Position numbers and translations under genes: made by a program. The notes under the pieces were generated by a model that worked only from the letters and a program-made list of their open reading frames with translations, did no database searches and had not been told where the DNA came from. From contig NAOQ01000180.1 in the NCBI GenBank assembly GCA_002751075.1, positions 57,639 to 121,638 on the forward strand: a stretch of DNA of 64,000 nt, given 5' to 3'. The DNA comes from Ichthyophonus hoferi (taxonomy: Eukaryota; Opisthokonta; Ichthyosporea; Ichthyophonida; Ichthyophonidae). The first letter of the stretch is position 1. Each line of letters begins with the position of its first letter. Positions 1-14,500 of the stretch are shown one piece after another.

Positions 1-100
1 GTATGTTTGTACTAGCTTTTAAAATAAAGTTTTCCGGTCTTACATAAAAAACTTAAACCGAAATCCATACTAAAACACATAAAAACATTAGCAGAAAGAC

Positions 101-133
101 TTCTTTGTAAAAGGGGTGGTGTTTAAAAACACC
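101..133 (-). promoter_or_regulatory. Histone 3' stem-loop and downstream element of H3
   Basis: Read on the minus strand, positions 133-118 form a 6-bp stem with a 4-nt loop (GGTGTT TTTA AACACC), followed by ACCCC and then CAAAGAA at 107-101. This matches the metazoan histone mRNA 3' stem-loop bound by SLBP and the purine-rich downstream element recognised by U7 snRNA. It lies about 35 nt past the H3 stop codon, so the mRNA is probably cleaved here without polyadenylation. Confidence 0.93.
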
Positions 134-168
134 AATTTTAAAGCTAACGCTAAATGGACGTCGCAAAT

Positions 169-865
<697 letters not shown>

Positions 866-1219
866 ATGGCTCCTAAGGAAGAGAAGAAGAACGTCCCTGC
901 CGCCGCTGGCAAGCCCAAGGTCAACAGGAGGAAGAGCAGAAAGGAGAGTTACTCCGTGTACATTTACAAGGTCCTCAAGCAGGTTCACCCCGACACTGGT
1001 ATCTCCAGCAAGGCTATGTCTATTATGAACTCTTTTGTCAACGACATCTTCGAGCGCGTTGCCAGCGAGGCCTCTAAGCTCGCTATCTACAACAAGAAGT
1101 CTACCATCTCTTCACGCGAGATCCAGACTGCCGTCCGTCTCCTCCTCCCCGGTGAGCTCGCTAAGCACGCCGTGTCCGAGGGTACCAAGGCCGTTACCAA
1201 GTATACCTCCAACAAGTAA
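866..1219 (+). CDS. H2B: Histone H2B, intronless
   Basis: Encodes a complete 117-residue core histone H2B, which pairs with H2A in the nucleosome. After a variable Lys/Pro/Ala-rich tail, the histone fold contains the signature run [20 protein letters not shown] and the C-terminal helix [20 protein letters not shown]. Lys113, in AVTKYTS near the C-terminus, is the conserved H2B ubiquitylation site by position. The length fits animal H2B (about 120-125 residues) with a short N-tail. The gene is GC-rich, has no intron and is divergently paired with H3. Identification is certain. Confidence 0.98.
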   Translation: MAPKEEKKNVPAAAGKPKVNRRKSRKESYSVYIYKVLKQVHPDTGISSKAMSIMNSFVNDIFERVASEASKLAIYNKKSTISSREIQTAVRLLLPGELAKHAVSEGTKAVTKYTSNK

Positions 1220-1248
1220 ATGCTCTCCGTACCTCCATAAGGAAAATT

Positions 1249-1282
1249 GGTGTTTTATAACACCACCCCCTTTTACAAAGAA
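1249..1282 (+). promoter_or_regulatory. Histone 3' stem-loop and downstream element of H2B
   Basis: Positions 1249-1264 form the stem-loop GGTGTT TTAT AACACC, followed by ACCCCC and CAAAGAA at 1276-1282. It is the same element as downstream of H3, differing only in the loop and spacing. It lies 29 nt after the H2B stop codon and should direct SLBP/U7-dependent 3' cleavage. Confidence 0.93.
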
Positions 1283-1472
1283 TATTATATACCTATACCA
1301 ATTTTATATATTTATTGTAGTTCCATAATAGGAAAATGGGAATTTTTTTTAAGATATTGATGAAGCAGTTATTATTTATATAAACAATTAGGTTTTTGTG
1401 TTACTGATCCGTGTAGTTTTTACATACAAGCATTTTAAGTATATTTGGATTTTGTAAGTATAAAAGAGGTTT

Positions 1473-2133
1473 ATGCATAATGATATGTATGTGTCTCTGT
1501 TATTTAGTAATTTATACGTTATATCACATGCAGCCTTATTTATAAATTCTATTATGGAGTTGATGGGGTTATTTGTCTCGGGGTGGGCTTTGATCTCTAT
1601 AAGTGAACATTCTTTGAGAGTCGCTACTCCAATACTTCCGGTAGTGCTATTTTCTGTTGTAAACCTATTGCTTTACAAGTCTTTTTTCTTGGTAAGTTAA
1701 TTATGTGTGCACGCAACTAAACTTATTATTATATATCACATTTTGAAAATCACATGCCTAATGCCTTCTTCCACGCCAAATTTTATTTAAGGAGCAGTTT
1801 AGGGGATGCAACTATATAATAAAATAAAAGTACAGCTGCATATTTAGCAAACCATGGTTATTTGTTTGTTGGCACACAACAACTTATTCACAATGTAGAA
1901 AATAGTGTAGCCTATTGTTTACATCCTTTAATATTATTTGTTATTGCTTGCTCTTTAAATATTTGTTGTGTATTATTAATTAATGTTTTATCACATTTAA
2001 TTAATAATATTTTTTATAAAGTCCTATGACCAATAGAAAGACTTATTTTATATTTATTTAGCGAGAGATAGAATCATTCCCAGATGAGATTGATCTATTT
2101 GACTTAAATTTCAAATCCTGTACAACATTTTAA
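1473..2133 (+). CDS. Small two-exon gene, 96-aa protein with two hydrophobic segments (unknown function)
   Basis: I do not recognise this protein. Exon 1 (1473-1691) encodes 73 residues with hydrophobic stretches at about 9-35 and 51-73, and ends at a consensus donor (TTG|GTAAGT). Exon 2 (2062-2133) starts after TTATTTAG in the same phase 0 and adds an acidic tail (REIESFPDEIDLFDLNF) before a stop. An AATAAA motif follows within about 10 nt. The prediction is a two-helix hairpin membrane protein with an acidic cytosolic or lumenal end. It is transcribed in the same direction as H2B, 250 bp downstream. The phase match and polarity of the tail suggest a real gene. An upstream exon cannot be excluded, because the first ATG lacks any supporting homology. 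Confidence 0.5.
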
Positions 2134-2500
2134 AAAAATAAAAAAATATATCTATCTTAATATCTGTATCAAGTCTTTTGGTTGGCCGCCAGAGTTAATA
2201 ACCGCTAGATTTTATACTTGTATTTTTATAGAATCAACATTGTGCATTTTTACGTTTTAAACCATAGGTGAGCAGATTACTATAATATCTATGGTAGTGT
2301 ATAGGTTAGTCAATTGTTTTTAAACAAATTCGTGAACATACATTCCTAGAGTTGTTTTGTTGTAGCTCATAATCAATAACTACTGTATTACCATATAGCA
2401 GTATAGTTGCAGTTTACTTGCATAACATTATTATATAACTGTAACTATAACTATAATATGGCGTTACTATATAGTTATGTAATAGATACATAGTGCTGTC
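2134..2500. other. Intergenic, no gene seen
   Basis: AT-rich spacer between the small membrane-protein gene and the 3' end of the RhoGEF gene, which is transcribed towards it. The two genes converge here. No ORF, RNA gene or clear poly(A) signal for the minus-strand gene was found. Confidence 0.6.
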
Positions 2501-5500
2501 TTACGGTGAGTTATCCGTACTGGACCCTTCAAGGGTATGCAGTTTCTTATGCAAGTTTTCTAGCCTTAGTGTACCCATGCTAATATTCTCATCGATTTCT
2601 TTCAGTTGTTTCTTGACTGATCTTTCTTTTGCATCGATATTATTTTCATGAATCTGTGAGTGGGTTTTAGGGTAGGTAGAGTTAGTTGGATAGGGTTTGT
2701 TGAAAGAGAGAGAAAAAGAAAGGGAGTAGGGAAGGAATAGAAATACGTGAGAGAGAAAACAGGGAAAGGAAAAGGGAAAAAGGAAATGCAGTTGAATGTG
2801 TAGGACAGGGTGATGCTGCATAGTATATCAGAGAGCATGGTAGTCTGGGGTTGAGACATATTATGCTATACTAGACTAGATCGTACTGTGCTATACCATA
2901 CCTTACTATATCATACTACATACTGTGCTATACCATACCTTACTATATCATACTACATACTGTGCTATACCATACCTTACTATATCATACTACATTAGAC
3001 TATACTATAAAATACTATACTCGACTATTCTATATCATACCATACCATACCATACTATACTATACTATACTATACTATACTATACTATGCTTGACTATTC
3101 TATATCATACCACACTATACTACTCTATACCATATTATACTATACCACACTAGACTGCAATTCCTCCATCCCTCTCCCCTCTCTATACCCTCTACCCCAG
3201 GGTACACCTACCTTACGAATATTCAATAAGCTATTAAGGATATTAGTCTCCACCTGTATTGTTTTCTTTACTTCGGCTACTTGATCATTAAGGTCTATCT
3301 TCTCTTCCTGGTCAATAAAAACAGTACTGTTACTAAGTGATTGTTTTTTTATACCATTGTTTTGGTTGGAGTATTTCAGTGTTACTTACTCGGGAGCTGT
3401 AGGAGCTGAAATGCTTCAACAGTTTTTCTTTTCTTTGCCAAGCTTATCTTTTCCTCTCCCTATTTTGCTTTATCTTAATCCTTCTCTCCCTCTCTCTCTC
3501 TATATATTGCTGCATCTCTTAGCATCGCACATTTTCCTCTATAAAAGCACACACATGTCTATATATATAAAGCTGTTTCTGCTGTATATATGTGTAAATG
3601 CAGGTATACCAAAATAATATAATACAACATGATATAAAAATATAATAATATGATATGTTCTAATACAATACAATACAATACAAGATAATATAATATGTTC
3701 TAATATGATATAATATAATATAACAATATAACATAGTCTAATGTGATATAATGCAATATCATGAAAAAAAACAATAGTGCCATTCAGGACATGACAATTT
3801 AACGCAATGTAATATATTCCAATGTAGTATAATATGATACAATAAAATATAATATAGCATAACACTATTATTCAACACAATACAATATAATAAAATAAAC
3901 TATACTCCAATAATGCCCATATAGCATAGTAAACCAATTCATATATATATATATATGTTATAGTTGTATACATACAGTCGAATCCGGATTGGCACACACA
4001 GCCTTCCAACCTAGGGGTGACGCTGGACGAATCAAAAGATTGGGTGGTCCCATCTTACCCTGGAGGCCCAATGACTATTGAGTGTGTAGACAGCCCCTCC
4101 AATCATTATCTTCTATACACTGATTATAATATGTCGAATTGGCCTAGAGTTTTAACTATAAAAGAGTACCAATAGTAGTACGCTAGCAAATTGTCCTACA
4201 AATTTAAATACCTCATTAACTCAAATATCTAACTAATGACATGAAATCTCTTATAAATTAGCTAATAAGCTTATAGTCTAATTTTTAATTCTTTCACTGT
4301 TTGCCTTGATATTTCCATTTTTGTGCATACTATCTTGTATAAAGCAATAGAGCTGGCCAATCTAACTATAAAGTATAAACATTAAATCCCATATATTCTT
4401 TCCATATTAACGTGGCATACTATTTTCGTTGATAAACCTCTTTCCCCTTCTTTTTTTACTTAGGCATATGGACCTATATCCTTAAGCCTCGGCTATATTC
4501 CATTCTTACCTTATTAAACACAGTCAAATTTTGTTTTGATGGTTTAGTTAATAAGGATTTAATAGCCAGAATACAGTGAGATAGTCCATAGATAAGTATA
4601 TACAAAGAGAAAACATATATATATATATACAGATAGAGATAAAGAGAGATACAGATAGAGATAGAGAGATAGCCCTTAACCTTACCAAACTATTTCTCAG
4701 ATTACTCCTTCTTCTAAAAGTTCCTTTTATAGTCAGACTTCGACTCGTTCCTATTGGATGAATAAATTCATTAGGAAATATTAAAAGTTAGGATATTTTA
4801 AAAAAGAATGATGAGTGGTGAATATACCGTATATATATTTCATATTTATGTTTAGTATAAAGGTATGTATTATGTGTATAATGTAGACTTCTTTTTATGT
4901 CTTATCATCTTATCAAGTATGATAATATGTATGATAGTATGACAGTATGATAAGATGGTAGTATGATAGTATGATAGTATAACAGTATGATAGGATGGTA
5001 GTATGGTAGTATGATAGTATAATAGTATGGTAGTATAATAGTATAGTAGTATGGTAGTATGGTAGTATGATAGTATGATAATATGATAGTATGTATAAAT
5101 ATATGTATAATATATACGTATTATAATATGATAGTACGATAGTATGTGTGTAGGTATATATACATGTATGTATGTATGTATGTATGTATGTATGTGTGTA
5201 TGTGTGTATGACAGTATGGCAGTATGATGGCACGATGGTATGTATGTTACACCATGCTACCCCTACATACCTTCCCCTTTCAGCCTATTGACCCTATCGA
5301 GCCACATGGCTCTCTCTATATCATTCTTCATAAGAAACAGGTACACGTGTACACGGGTAGGTCCCGTGACCTTCATTTCCACAGGGTACAAATAGTTGGC
5401 TGTGAGGGAATGGTTTAGGATATAGTATATAGTAGGGTATAGTATAGTAGGATATAGTATAGTAAGGTATAGTATGTTGTATTATAATATGAAAGGATGT

Positions 5501-8500
5501 AGTATACTAAGTTATAGTAGTATATTATAATACACTAGGCTATAGTATAATATACATGTAAATACATATACATAAACACATATATACATACACACATACA
5601 CACACACACATACATACATATATAAATATACACATACATATATATATATAAATATAAACACACATACATACGTATACACATACTTACACACACATGCATA
5701 CACATATATATATACATACGTACATAAATACATGCATTCATATAAACAATATAAACATATATACGGATAGATAGATACACATAAATACATATATATTCAT
5801 GTATACGTGGGCCTAATTATATAGTTACATAATTAACATTGAAGCTTACCATTGGCCTCACTAATAGCCTGTACCCGAATGCAATCACTCGTAGTATCTG
5901 CTATGGAGAGTTCAAATTCATGAAGAGGACAGTCAAATCTGTACTGATAGTTGATCTACATTCATTTTAATATGGTTAATGTAAGAATAGAGACCAATAG
6001 AATTTCTTTGTTTAGATATCTACATATTTATTTCAAATTTTTTTAACTAAAGATATTCACCTTTGCTTGGTGTCCTAGTCAATTGCAAGACATAATAATT
6101 TTAATAGTTAACTGACGGAAATATAGATAGGTGTTTGTATGAATATAATAATTAAGGATAAATAGGGTAAGGTATATGAGATGATATGGTCAATACAAAG
6201 GGGTGTAGAAAGAGAATATAGAATAAAAAAAATGATATATATAGAGAGAGAGAGATAGAGAGACACACACAGACCAAAAATGTTTCAAAGAGGCTATAGA
6301 GCCAGAGGAAAGGAATGGTACAGGGAGGTCCGTGTATAATATAATATAATATAATATAATATACACCTCGTCATCACTATATATTACATATTACATTAAT
6401 ATAGCAATCTAGCCCATGCCACTGCTGGTGAAGGGGCCAGTGATATACCTAGATAAGAGTCAGCCTACTATATATATATATACACTTGCTAACCTTTCGA
6501 TGGTCCTTGCCCTTTGTACCCAGGAAGGACCAGGGGGTAAAGGGAGTAGTGCTGACTACTATGTCGTTCATTAGGAATACCCTGCGGAGTTTAGCCTTAG
6601 ACACTTCTATCATATCAGAGGCAAGCACCATGTAGCGGGAGAGAGTGGCTATAGACTGCAGAGGGGAGGTAGAGATGGAGGGATAGAGGGAAGAAGTGAT
6701 AGAGTAAATATGTGCGTATACAAGTAAATAAATAAACAAACCAAATTGTAAGTAATACCATAAACACCTAGTTATTTTTAACACCATACATTTAAAAGTC
6801 AACCACCAATCAATGCATCCCCCACACGTACTCTAATCATATCTAAACATGAAACATCTTATCCATACATGCATAGCCTTCCCATACCTCATAAGATCCA
6901 GTCATTTTATTGGCCAACTCATCTACCATCATCTTTGCTCTTCGCCTCTCGTTAATCTCATTGGCCAGTTCCTTAATATTACGTAAAGCTTTTTGCAGAT
7001 TTCCAAAGTCTGTGTGTGACTTTGGCGTGAATCTAAGAATTTGCTGTGAATGTTGATTGGGCAATTAAAAAGAGAAAAGGAAAAGAAAATAGAGGTTAGT
7101 GGCTACCAATAAGAAGCATTTATTAAAATGATGGGGCCTGAGGTGACCAATAAAAATATAGGATGGTTAATAATATAGAATTTTAATCATTATGACTTCT
7201 TAATCCGCGTATAGCAATCAAGTGACTGTTTATATAACGGTAATATAGCAATACACTAGCAACATAATAGGAGTCCAGTAGGATTATAGCTATCCCACCC
7301 CTGTGCTATACCTCTAGCAGCATACTATAGCGTGGTATCCTTTGTACAGGGGCTATTAATAATGCACTGAGGTCCTCCCTTATCCCATGGTACTCTCTCC
7401 GCTCCTGTAACCAAGACAACTATATCAGCTATACTGCAGGCGTTCTTGTGTACGTGTATGTATAGGTATAGGTGTATGTGTATGTGTATGTGCATATATA
7501 TGTCTATGTGCATGTATGTTGTGTATATGTATATGTATATCCCTATTTTTTTTTTCTATACATTAATATGTAACTATGTTATATTCTTTATCTTATTGAG
7601 TTAATCATGTACAACTACATATTTTCACTATCTAATCAACTGACCATCTACCAATCATACTCCACACCGTATCCAAGGATGCACCAATAAGAAGCCACTT
7701 ACATCTAGGAACCGTTTAAACGGTGCCTGTTGTCTAAGGGTCTGTAGGACCTCAATACTGTAGCCATAGTTATTGACATATTCTGTGTATACATCCATAT
7801 GGGTGGAGGTCTACAGGGAGGAGGGAGGAGGGAAGGAGGAGGAGTAAGTGAATGGCCTATGTGTTATAAAAATATTAAATTTATTCATAAAATTCTATTG
7901 GTCTAAGGCTATGCTTGGAAGGGTACCATAACTTTAAATAGAAACATGGATACTATATTAAGCAATGAGAAGCACTGTTTAGTTTAGTTTAAAACACTTA
8001 CTAGCCTTGCATTGTGATTCAGGTATATATATAGCATATAAACTAACCATATTAAGAAATAGATCGCCCAATGGTTTCTCCTTGTGCCAGTGATCAAACC
8101 GGTCCTGCATTTGATTTAGCATGTCTGCCAATACCCACCAATCAGAACCCGTCTATTGCGTCATTTTGGGGTCATAACCTAACATTACGTTGCCATGATC
8201 GCAATTATGTGGTAGTATTTTGACCAATGCATAAGAGGGTGCTAGTAAAGCTATATAGTTTAGCCCTAAGCCAATAAGCAAAATTGAAATTAAAATCAAT
8301 TTAAATTTAAATTGATACACAAATGAAAGCAAAACAAAAAATAGTGTCGACTATATATATACGTACATTGAACTTATTCTAACCCAATAGCAGTACATAT
8401 TTTAAGATGAGATCAGCCATTTTAAAATTTAAAATTCCATTCATATATATATAGGTTAATGAGTGATATAGATATAATGTTAAAATTACAATATGGAATA

Positions 8501-11500
8501 AAACCTCCAACCCTGTGTTAAAACCAATCCGAGTTTGTAGTTATAACATTATTAACCAGTAAATAAGTGCACATTAATATTATATTTATATGTAAGATAT
8601 GAGATATAAGAATAGAATAAAAAATAAAACCTACAGCCAATAAACGTAAAGAGATAAAAAATCACCGAAAACTAAATAAGAGTACATTTATAAATATGAT
8701 ATAGGAAATAGGATATAAGAATTAAAAAATGGCTTATATTTTTTATCATCATATAAAGGTCTTTATAAGTAAGCCAATAAGGAAAGGTAATAGTACCAAT
8801 GTGAATGTCATAGATTGCACTAGCCCTGGAAAAGATTACGTCAATATGATGCATAGATATCACTGGTACGATATATTCGTGTGATTGCTTGGCTGCCGTA
8901 GTTAGGGGTTTAATGTACCACTGATTGATTTAGTAAATGTTAGAATTGCCAAGAGAATACAGATTTTTTATATAAAAAAACATGGCTAAGGAAAAATGGT
9001 CTAAAATAAGGAAAGAATAAGGAAAAAGTAAGGTTTATTGCACAAAGGTAGGAGCATATAGACTATTCTATTACTATTACTATGCTATTATACAACATTG
9101 TAAAATATACTATAGCAGGAATATCAAAAATAAAGATATGCATCCTTTAGGTAAAAAGGTCAGGTGTACGAGGATGGGTGGGGTGAAGGTAGGGGGTAGG
9201 TAGATAGGTATATAGTAATAGTAATGGAAATAGTAATAGTGATAGTAATAGTAATCGTAATAGTAAAAGTAATAGTAATAGTCATAGTAATAGTAAAAGT
9301 TATAATAATAGTCATAGTAACATTAAAAATAATAGTAATAGTAATAGTAATAGTAATAGTCATCGTAATAGTAATAGTAATACCTGATTTAAAATGCGTA
9401 GCAGCTTAACATATGATTGTTCAGTATCCAATAGTTCACGGACTACAAATCCACGACGAACTAATTGAATATTGCCCCGGGAATAAGCACATCGAGCAAT
9501 AAAGTATTAAAATAAAGAGAAGGAGGTAAAACCAACTTATACTTAAGGGGGAAATAGAGGAGAGAGCAGAGAGCTGAAGTGCATAATACATACTAGGGAG
9601 GATAGGTGGGGAAGTGGACCACTGTATATATGTACACACATATATATATATATATATATCATATATACGCACATTTGTAATTCCACAATATAATACAATG
9701 CAATACAACACAATACAATGTAAAATAATGCAATGCAATATAATGCAGTATATTACATTATGAAACAATACAATGCAATACAATATGGCATAATGCAATA
9801 CAATACAATACAATACAATACAATACAATATAATACAATACAATATAACATAACGTAACATAATACGATGCAATATAATACAGCAAAAATACAATACAAT
9901 ATAATACAATATAATGAAATACAATACAATATAATATAACATAATGCAATGCGATACAATGCAATGCAATACAATACAATACAATATAACGCAACACAAT
10001 ATGATGCAGTATAATACAGCAAAATATAATACAATACAATACAATATAATGCAATACAACACATTATAATAAAATACAACACAATATAATGAAATACAAT
10101 ACAATATCATACAATGCAATGCAATTCAAAACAAGTAATATCAATGTACATCAAAAACAAAGTAGGATCATTATAGAAATAAAAAATAAAACCAGTTAAT
10201 AACGCACTACAGTTAATTATTCCATACCAACTGTTTTATAAGATGTTCTAGCCATATGTCCCCGATAATACTTCTGAATTGTTATTGCTGCCTGTAAGGT
10301 AACATATATGTATTAGTATGTGTATTTGTATACTTAATTTTCAACATAACTATAAATATACATATACACATATACATATACATAAACATGAGCATAAACA
10401 TATACATATACCTATACATTTATATATACGTAAACATATACAAATATAACTATGCCATTGCAACGAGACCATTTATACCGTAACCAATAGAAGCAACCAG
10501 CACATAAGTACTATATCTCTCATATCTACCATACTGTACTCTAAGAGGGTCTACAATAAAGTCGATACTTGGAGTCAATGAATACAGCAGCGTCATTGCC
10601 AGTGGAAGTGATGTATTTATGAATTATAATATGTAACTTGCTAAAATAATAAAATATCGCCCAAAATCATAAATATCAGTGATTAACTTCTATAAACCTG
10701 CTCGGTTTACAAAGATTAGACGCAAGTGAAGTTATGTTTAATCTCTTGATCGCCGGATTCAAATTTCTCTTACCCTTCCAACATGGTCTACGTCATAACT
10801 CAGCGACATCACAGTTGGTAGTAGTGACAACGCACTGGTGCTTTTGGTAGTTAGGGATTTTACATTGGTTAAACTAAAGGACGATTTCTTCTTTGATAGG
10901 CCCTGAGCATATATATGAGGTAGAATAGGGTAAGAGTAGTGGATGGGAGTAGATGAGATTAGATAAAATTAGATAAGATTAAATGTGATTAAATTTGATT
11001 AGAAGGAATTAAATGGGATGCTACAATAATATCAATATACTATATATATATAAGCCATATATAACAAAAACCAAATATTAAAAACAAAACCCAAAACTCA
11101 AAACCAAAAACACAAAATACAACACATGCAACACATATAACACATACAATATACATATACATACTTGTAGGCGAGCAATCTGTTTCTCATTATGCTGATC
11201 CAAGGCTTCCCTTGAAAACATATTTCTAAATACTTTGGCTTTATCTTTCTGCCATCTCTTTTGATTCCATTCTACATTCGTATTCCCTTTTTCCTTTTCC
11301 TCGTCTAGTACTGTGTAAAATACATTTTGTTTTAGTCTTACTTTAAATATATAAACAACCAATTGTGTTTTAATATTTATGCGATTAATTTATTGTTTAT
11401 GGAAAAACCAATCGGAAAGAAAGACGAGAATCTGTAAAGGGAGGGTAATTTTATAGATCAATACAATCGGTGATTGTGATTGGATAAGATACTTTCAGGG

Positions 11501-14500
11501 AGACAGGTAAATAGGTGATGCAGGTATAGATGAAACTAGAGAGATATACTAGGGAATCAAGTGTGTATGTATTGGTATGGTAAGATATGCAAGTATTGAA
11601 TTAGAGATGGTTATGTGCTTTTCTATAAGTACATCTTCTGCCTCTATGGCTATATAGGCTTAGATATTAAATAATAATATCAATATAATTTTGCGTTATA
11701 TATATTAGTAGCAGAATACATGAATGAAAATGGGCATAATAAATAGATAAATAAATGAACCCGTAAACTCATAAATAGTCAAATAAATAAGAAAGAGAAA
11801 AAGGATAGGATAGATAAAATAAATAAACAATAGATAACAATAGATTAAAAAAAAATGTATAACCAATAGATAAGACAATCAACCTTTTGCACTCCTCTCT
11901 TCCCATTCTTCCGTGGCATGTGTGATATTTTCAGGGGGGTCTGATTCATGGAGTGACCTGGGAGACATGTTGATTAGATTAAAAGTAGATTGGAGAATAG
12001 ATAAAAATTATTTAACTGGCTAGCTTGATTGATTGTATATATATTGCTTATTTAATTTTTTTCTTTAATATTTAATCGTTTTAATGGTGAATGCTATTGG
12101 CAGCTGGCAAGGATTTCCTGATGATAGACATTTTCTGGCTAATAAATAAATAAATAAAAATTATTACAATAAGAAAGAAGTCTATGTATGACAATATGCT
12201 TGGATGTATGATAGCATAGCAGCATAACAATATAACAATAAAATAATATAATACCAGTACAGTATAATAAAGTAATAGCATAACAGTACAATAATATTAC
12301 ATTATAATATTATGATAGTATAATAGTTTAATAATACAATAAGATAAAAAAGAAAAAAAAACAAAAAGAAAAATAAAGCCAAAAGGTCATGGTAGTGGGA
12401 GTAGACATTCCATACCGGTTGCTATGGCCAACTTTCAGCGAATCATTGTCGAACACGAGTTCATCCTCGCCAATGGGGAAGACGCCTTGAGATATTTCCT
12501 GCAGACAACACATAAATATTTGTGTTCTTTGACATACATTATAGAGTATAGATAATCGATTATAGATTATAGATTAAAAATTATACATTAAAAATTATAG
12601 ATAATAGATTATAGATTCTAAATTATAGATCCCAAATTATAGACTATCAATTATAGACTATCAATTATAGATTATAGATTATAATATATATATTATAGAT
12701 CATAGATTATAGATTATAGATTATAGGTTGTAGGCTTTAGGTTATAAATAATATATTATGACTCCCTGTATTTCTAATGAGTAGATTAACTCTAGCATAG
12801 TCTCTAAATATATTATCTTTGTATGGGATTTAATTCCAATTGTAAGAATAAATAAAAAACATGGAATATTGTTTTTTGAAACTGGATTTTATAAGAGGAA
12901 AAACTAGAGTGCATATGTGAAAGGGTGACATATGTATGTAAGATAACGTATAGGATAATGTGTAGGATAGTATGCCGGATACCATGTAGGATAGTATGTT
13001 GGGCATTGTGTAGGATAGTATGTAGGGTAGTATGTAAGATAATATATAGGATAATATGTAGGATAATATGTAGAATAGTACGTAGAATAGTATGATAGTT
13101 TGCATTATAGTGCTTGATAGTATATATATATTCTAGTGTGTATTATTATAAATACTATAATATATCTTATAGCATATACGACAGTCTATATTACAGTGTA
13201 TGATAGTTTGTACCCTAATATATACATGATAATATACAGACATACGTCATCTAGGTAACCTCCCACCCTATATCTACCTCATTACTATTCATTGATTCAG
13301 GCCTACAAGAGGGAAAAGCCAAGTCAGCAGCCAATGGCCAAGAGGGATACTCCATGTCGGCAGTGTCAGGGTGGCAGTCTGGGTCACCCCCATTGATGGA
13401 ATAACCCGAGGCGCCACTCACATCACTGTCTTCTCTTTCTGCCGGCATAACAAATAGGGTCTATAAGAAAAAAGATAAACTAATAAAATAACAAGCCACC
13501 TAAATAACCAAATAGTTCGGAATTGTAATGTATGGTATACTATGGTATATGATTGCATGGGATAGGATGGTATATTATATTACAGTACAGTATAGGATTT
13601 TATTGTACTGTATAGTATAGCATAGTATAGCACAGTGTAGTATACTATAGCTTAGTATATTATTGTATCATAATATATGGTATAGTATAGTATAATATAG
13701 TCTTGCATGGTATTGTGTTTAACTATAAAGACTGAACGACAAATGAAAATAACACTAGAACAAAGAATATGGGTGTGGGTGTGTGCACTATAGTATTAAT
13801 ACGTATATGCTTATACCTATGTTTGAAAATCCCTACTAATAATTAAATAAACATGCCTACAGATATACATACATGTATACATTTATATTTACATATATAC
13901 ATATTCAACAATCAGTACAAGATTCAATGAAAAATATATATTATGGGCTTAGACAAATCAAAAAAAAAAAAAAAAAAAAAAAANNNNNNNNNNNNNNNNN
14001 NNNNNNNNNNNNNNNNNNNNNNNNNNNNNNNNNNNNNNNNNNNNNNNNNNNNNNNNNNNNNNNNNNNNNNNNNNNNNNNNNNNNNNNNNNNNNNNNNNNN
14101 NNNNNNNNNNNNNNNNNNNNNNNNNNNNNNNNNNNNNNNNNNNNNNNNNNNNNNNNNNNNNNNNNNNNNNNNNNNNNNNNNNNNNNNNNNNNNNNNNNNN
14201 NNNNNNNNNNNNNNNNNNNNNNNNNNNNNNNNNNNNNNNNNNNNNNNNNNNNNNNNNNNNNNNNNNNNNNNNNNNNNNNNNNNNNNNNNNNNNNNNNNNN
14301 NNNNNNNNNNNNNNNNNNNNNNNNNNNNNNNNNNNNNNNNNNNNNNNNNNNNNNNNNNNNNNNNNNNNNNCAAAAAAAAAAAAAAAAAAAAAAAGCCACC
14401 AAAAACTCATACTTAGTAGTCCCTGTCTTAACCTTTGCATAGTTTCCATCTCTAACCATTTTTTTTGCTCGGAAATACCTAGCATAGATATATTAGACAA

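Noticed and set aside
1035-1328. 97-codon ORF overlapping H2B
   Set aside because: Out-of-frame shadow of H2B, Ser/Pro-rich and running into the 3' stem-loop.
4059-4096. Possible extra RhoGEF exon (GAVYTLNSHWASR, strong donor GTAAGA)
   Set aside because: Phase 1 in and 0 out does not fit the next exon without changing its start, and the same island has a longer plus-strand frame.
3960-4110. tRNA-like string GTCGAATCCGG
   Set aside because: Resembles a B box only over a few bases; no A box or cloverleaf arms can be formed.
9436-10119. 227-codon minus-strand ORF and its neighbours
   Set aside because: It translates the CAATA satellite into Tyr/Ile/Leu/Cys repeats and lies in a RhoGEF intron.
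12081-12281. Minus-strand frame ending RQKMSIIRKSLPAANSIHH after a good acceptor at about 12147
   Set aside because: It would terminate the RhoGEF early. The downstream exon 11884-11957 fits phase and continues to the DH domain. It could be an alternative terminal exon but nothing supports it.
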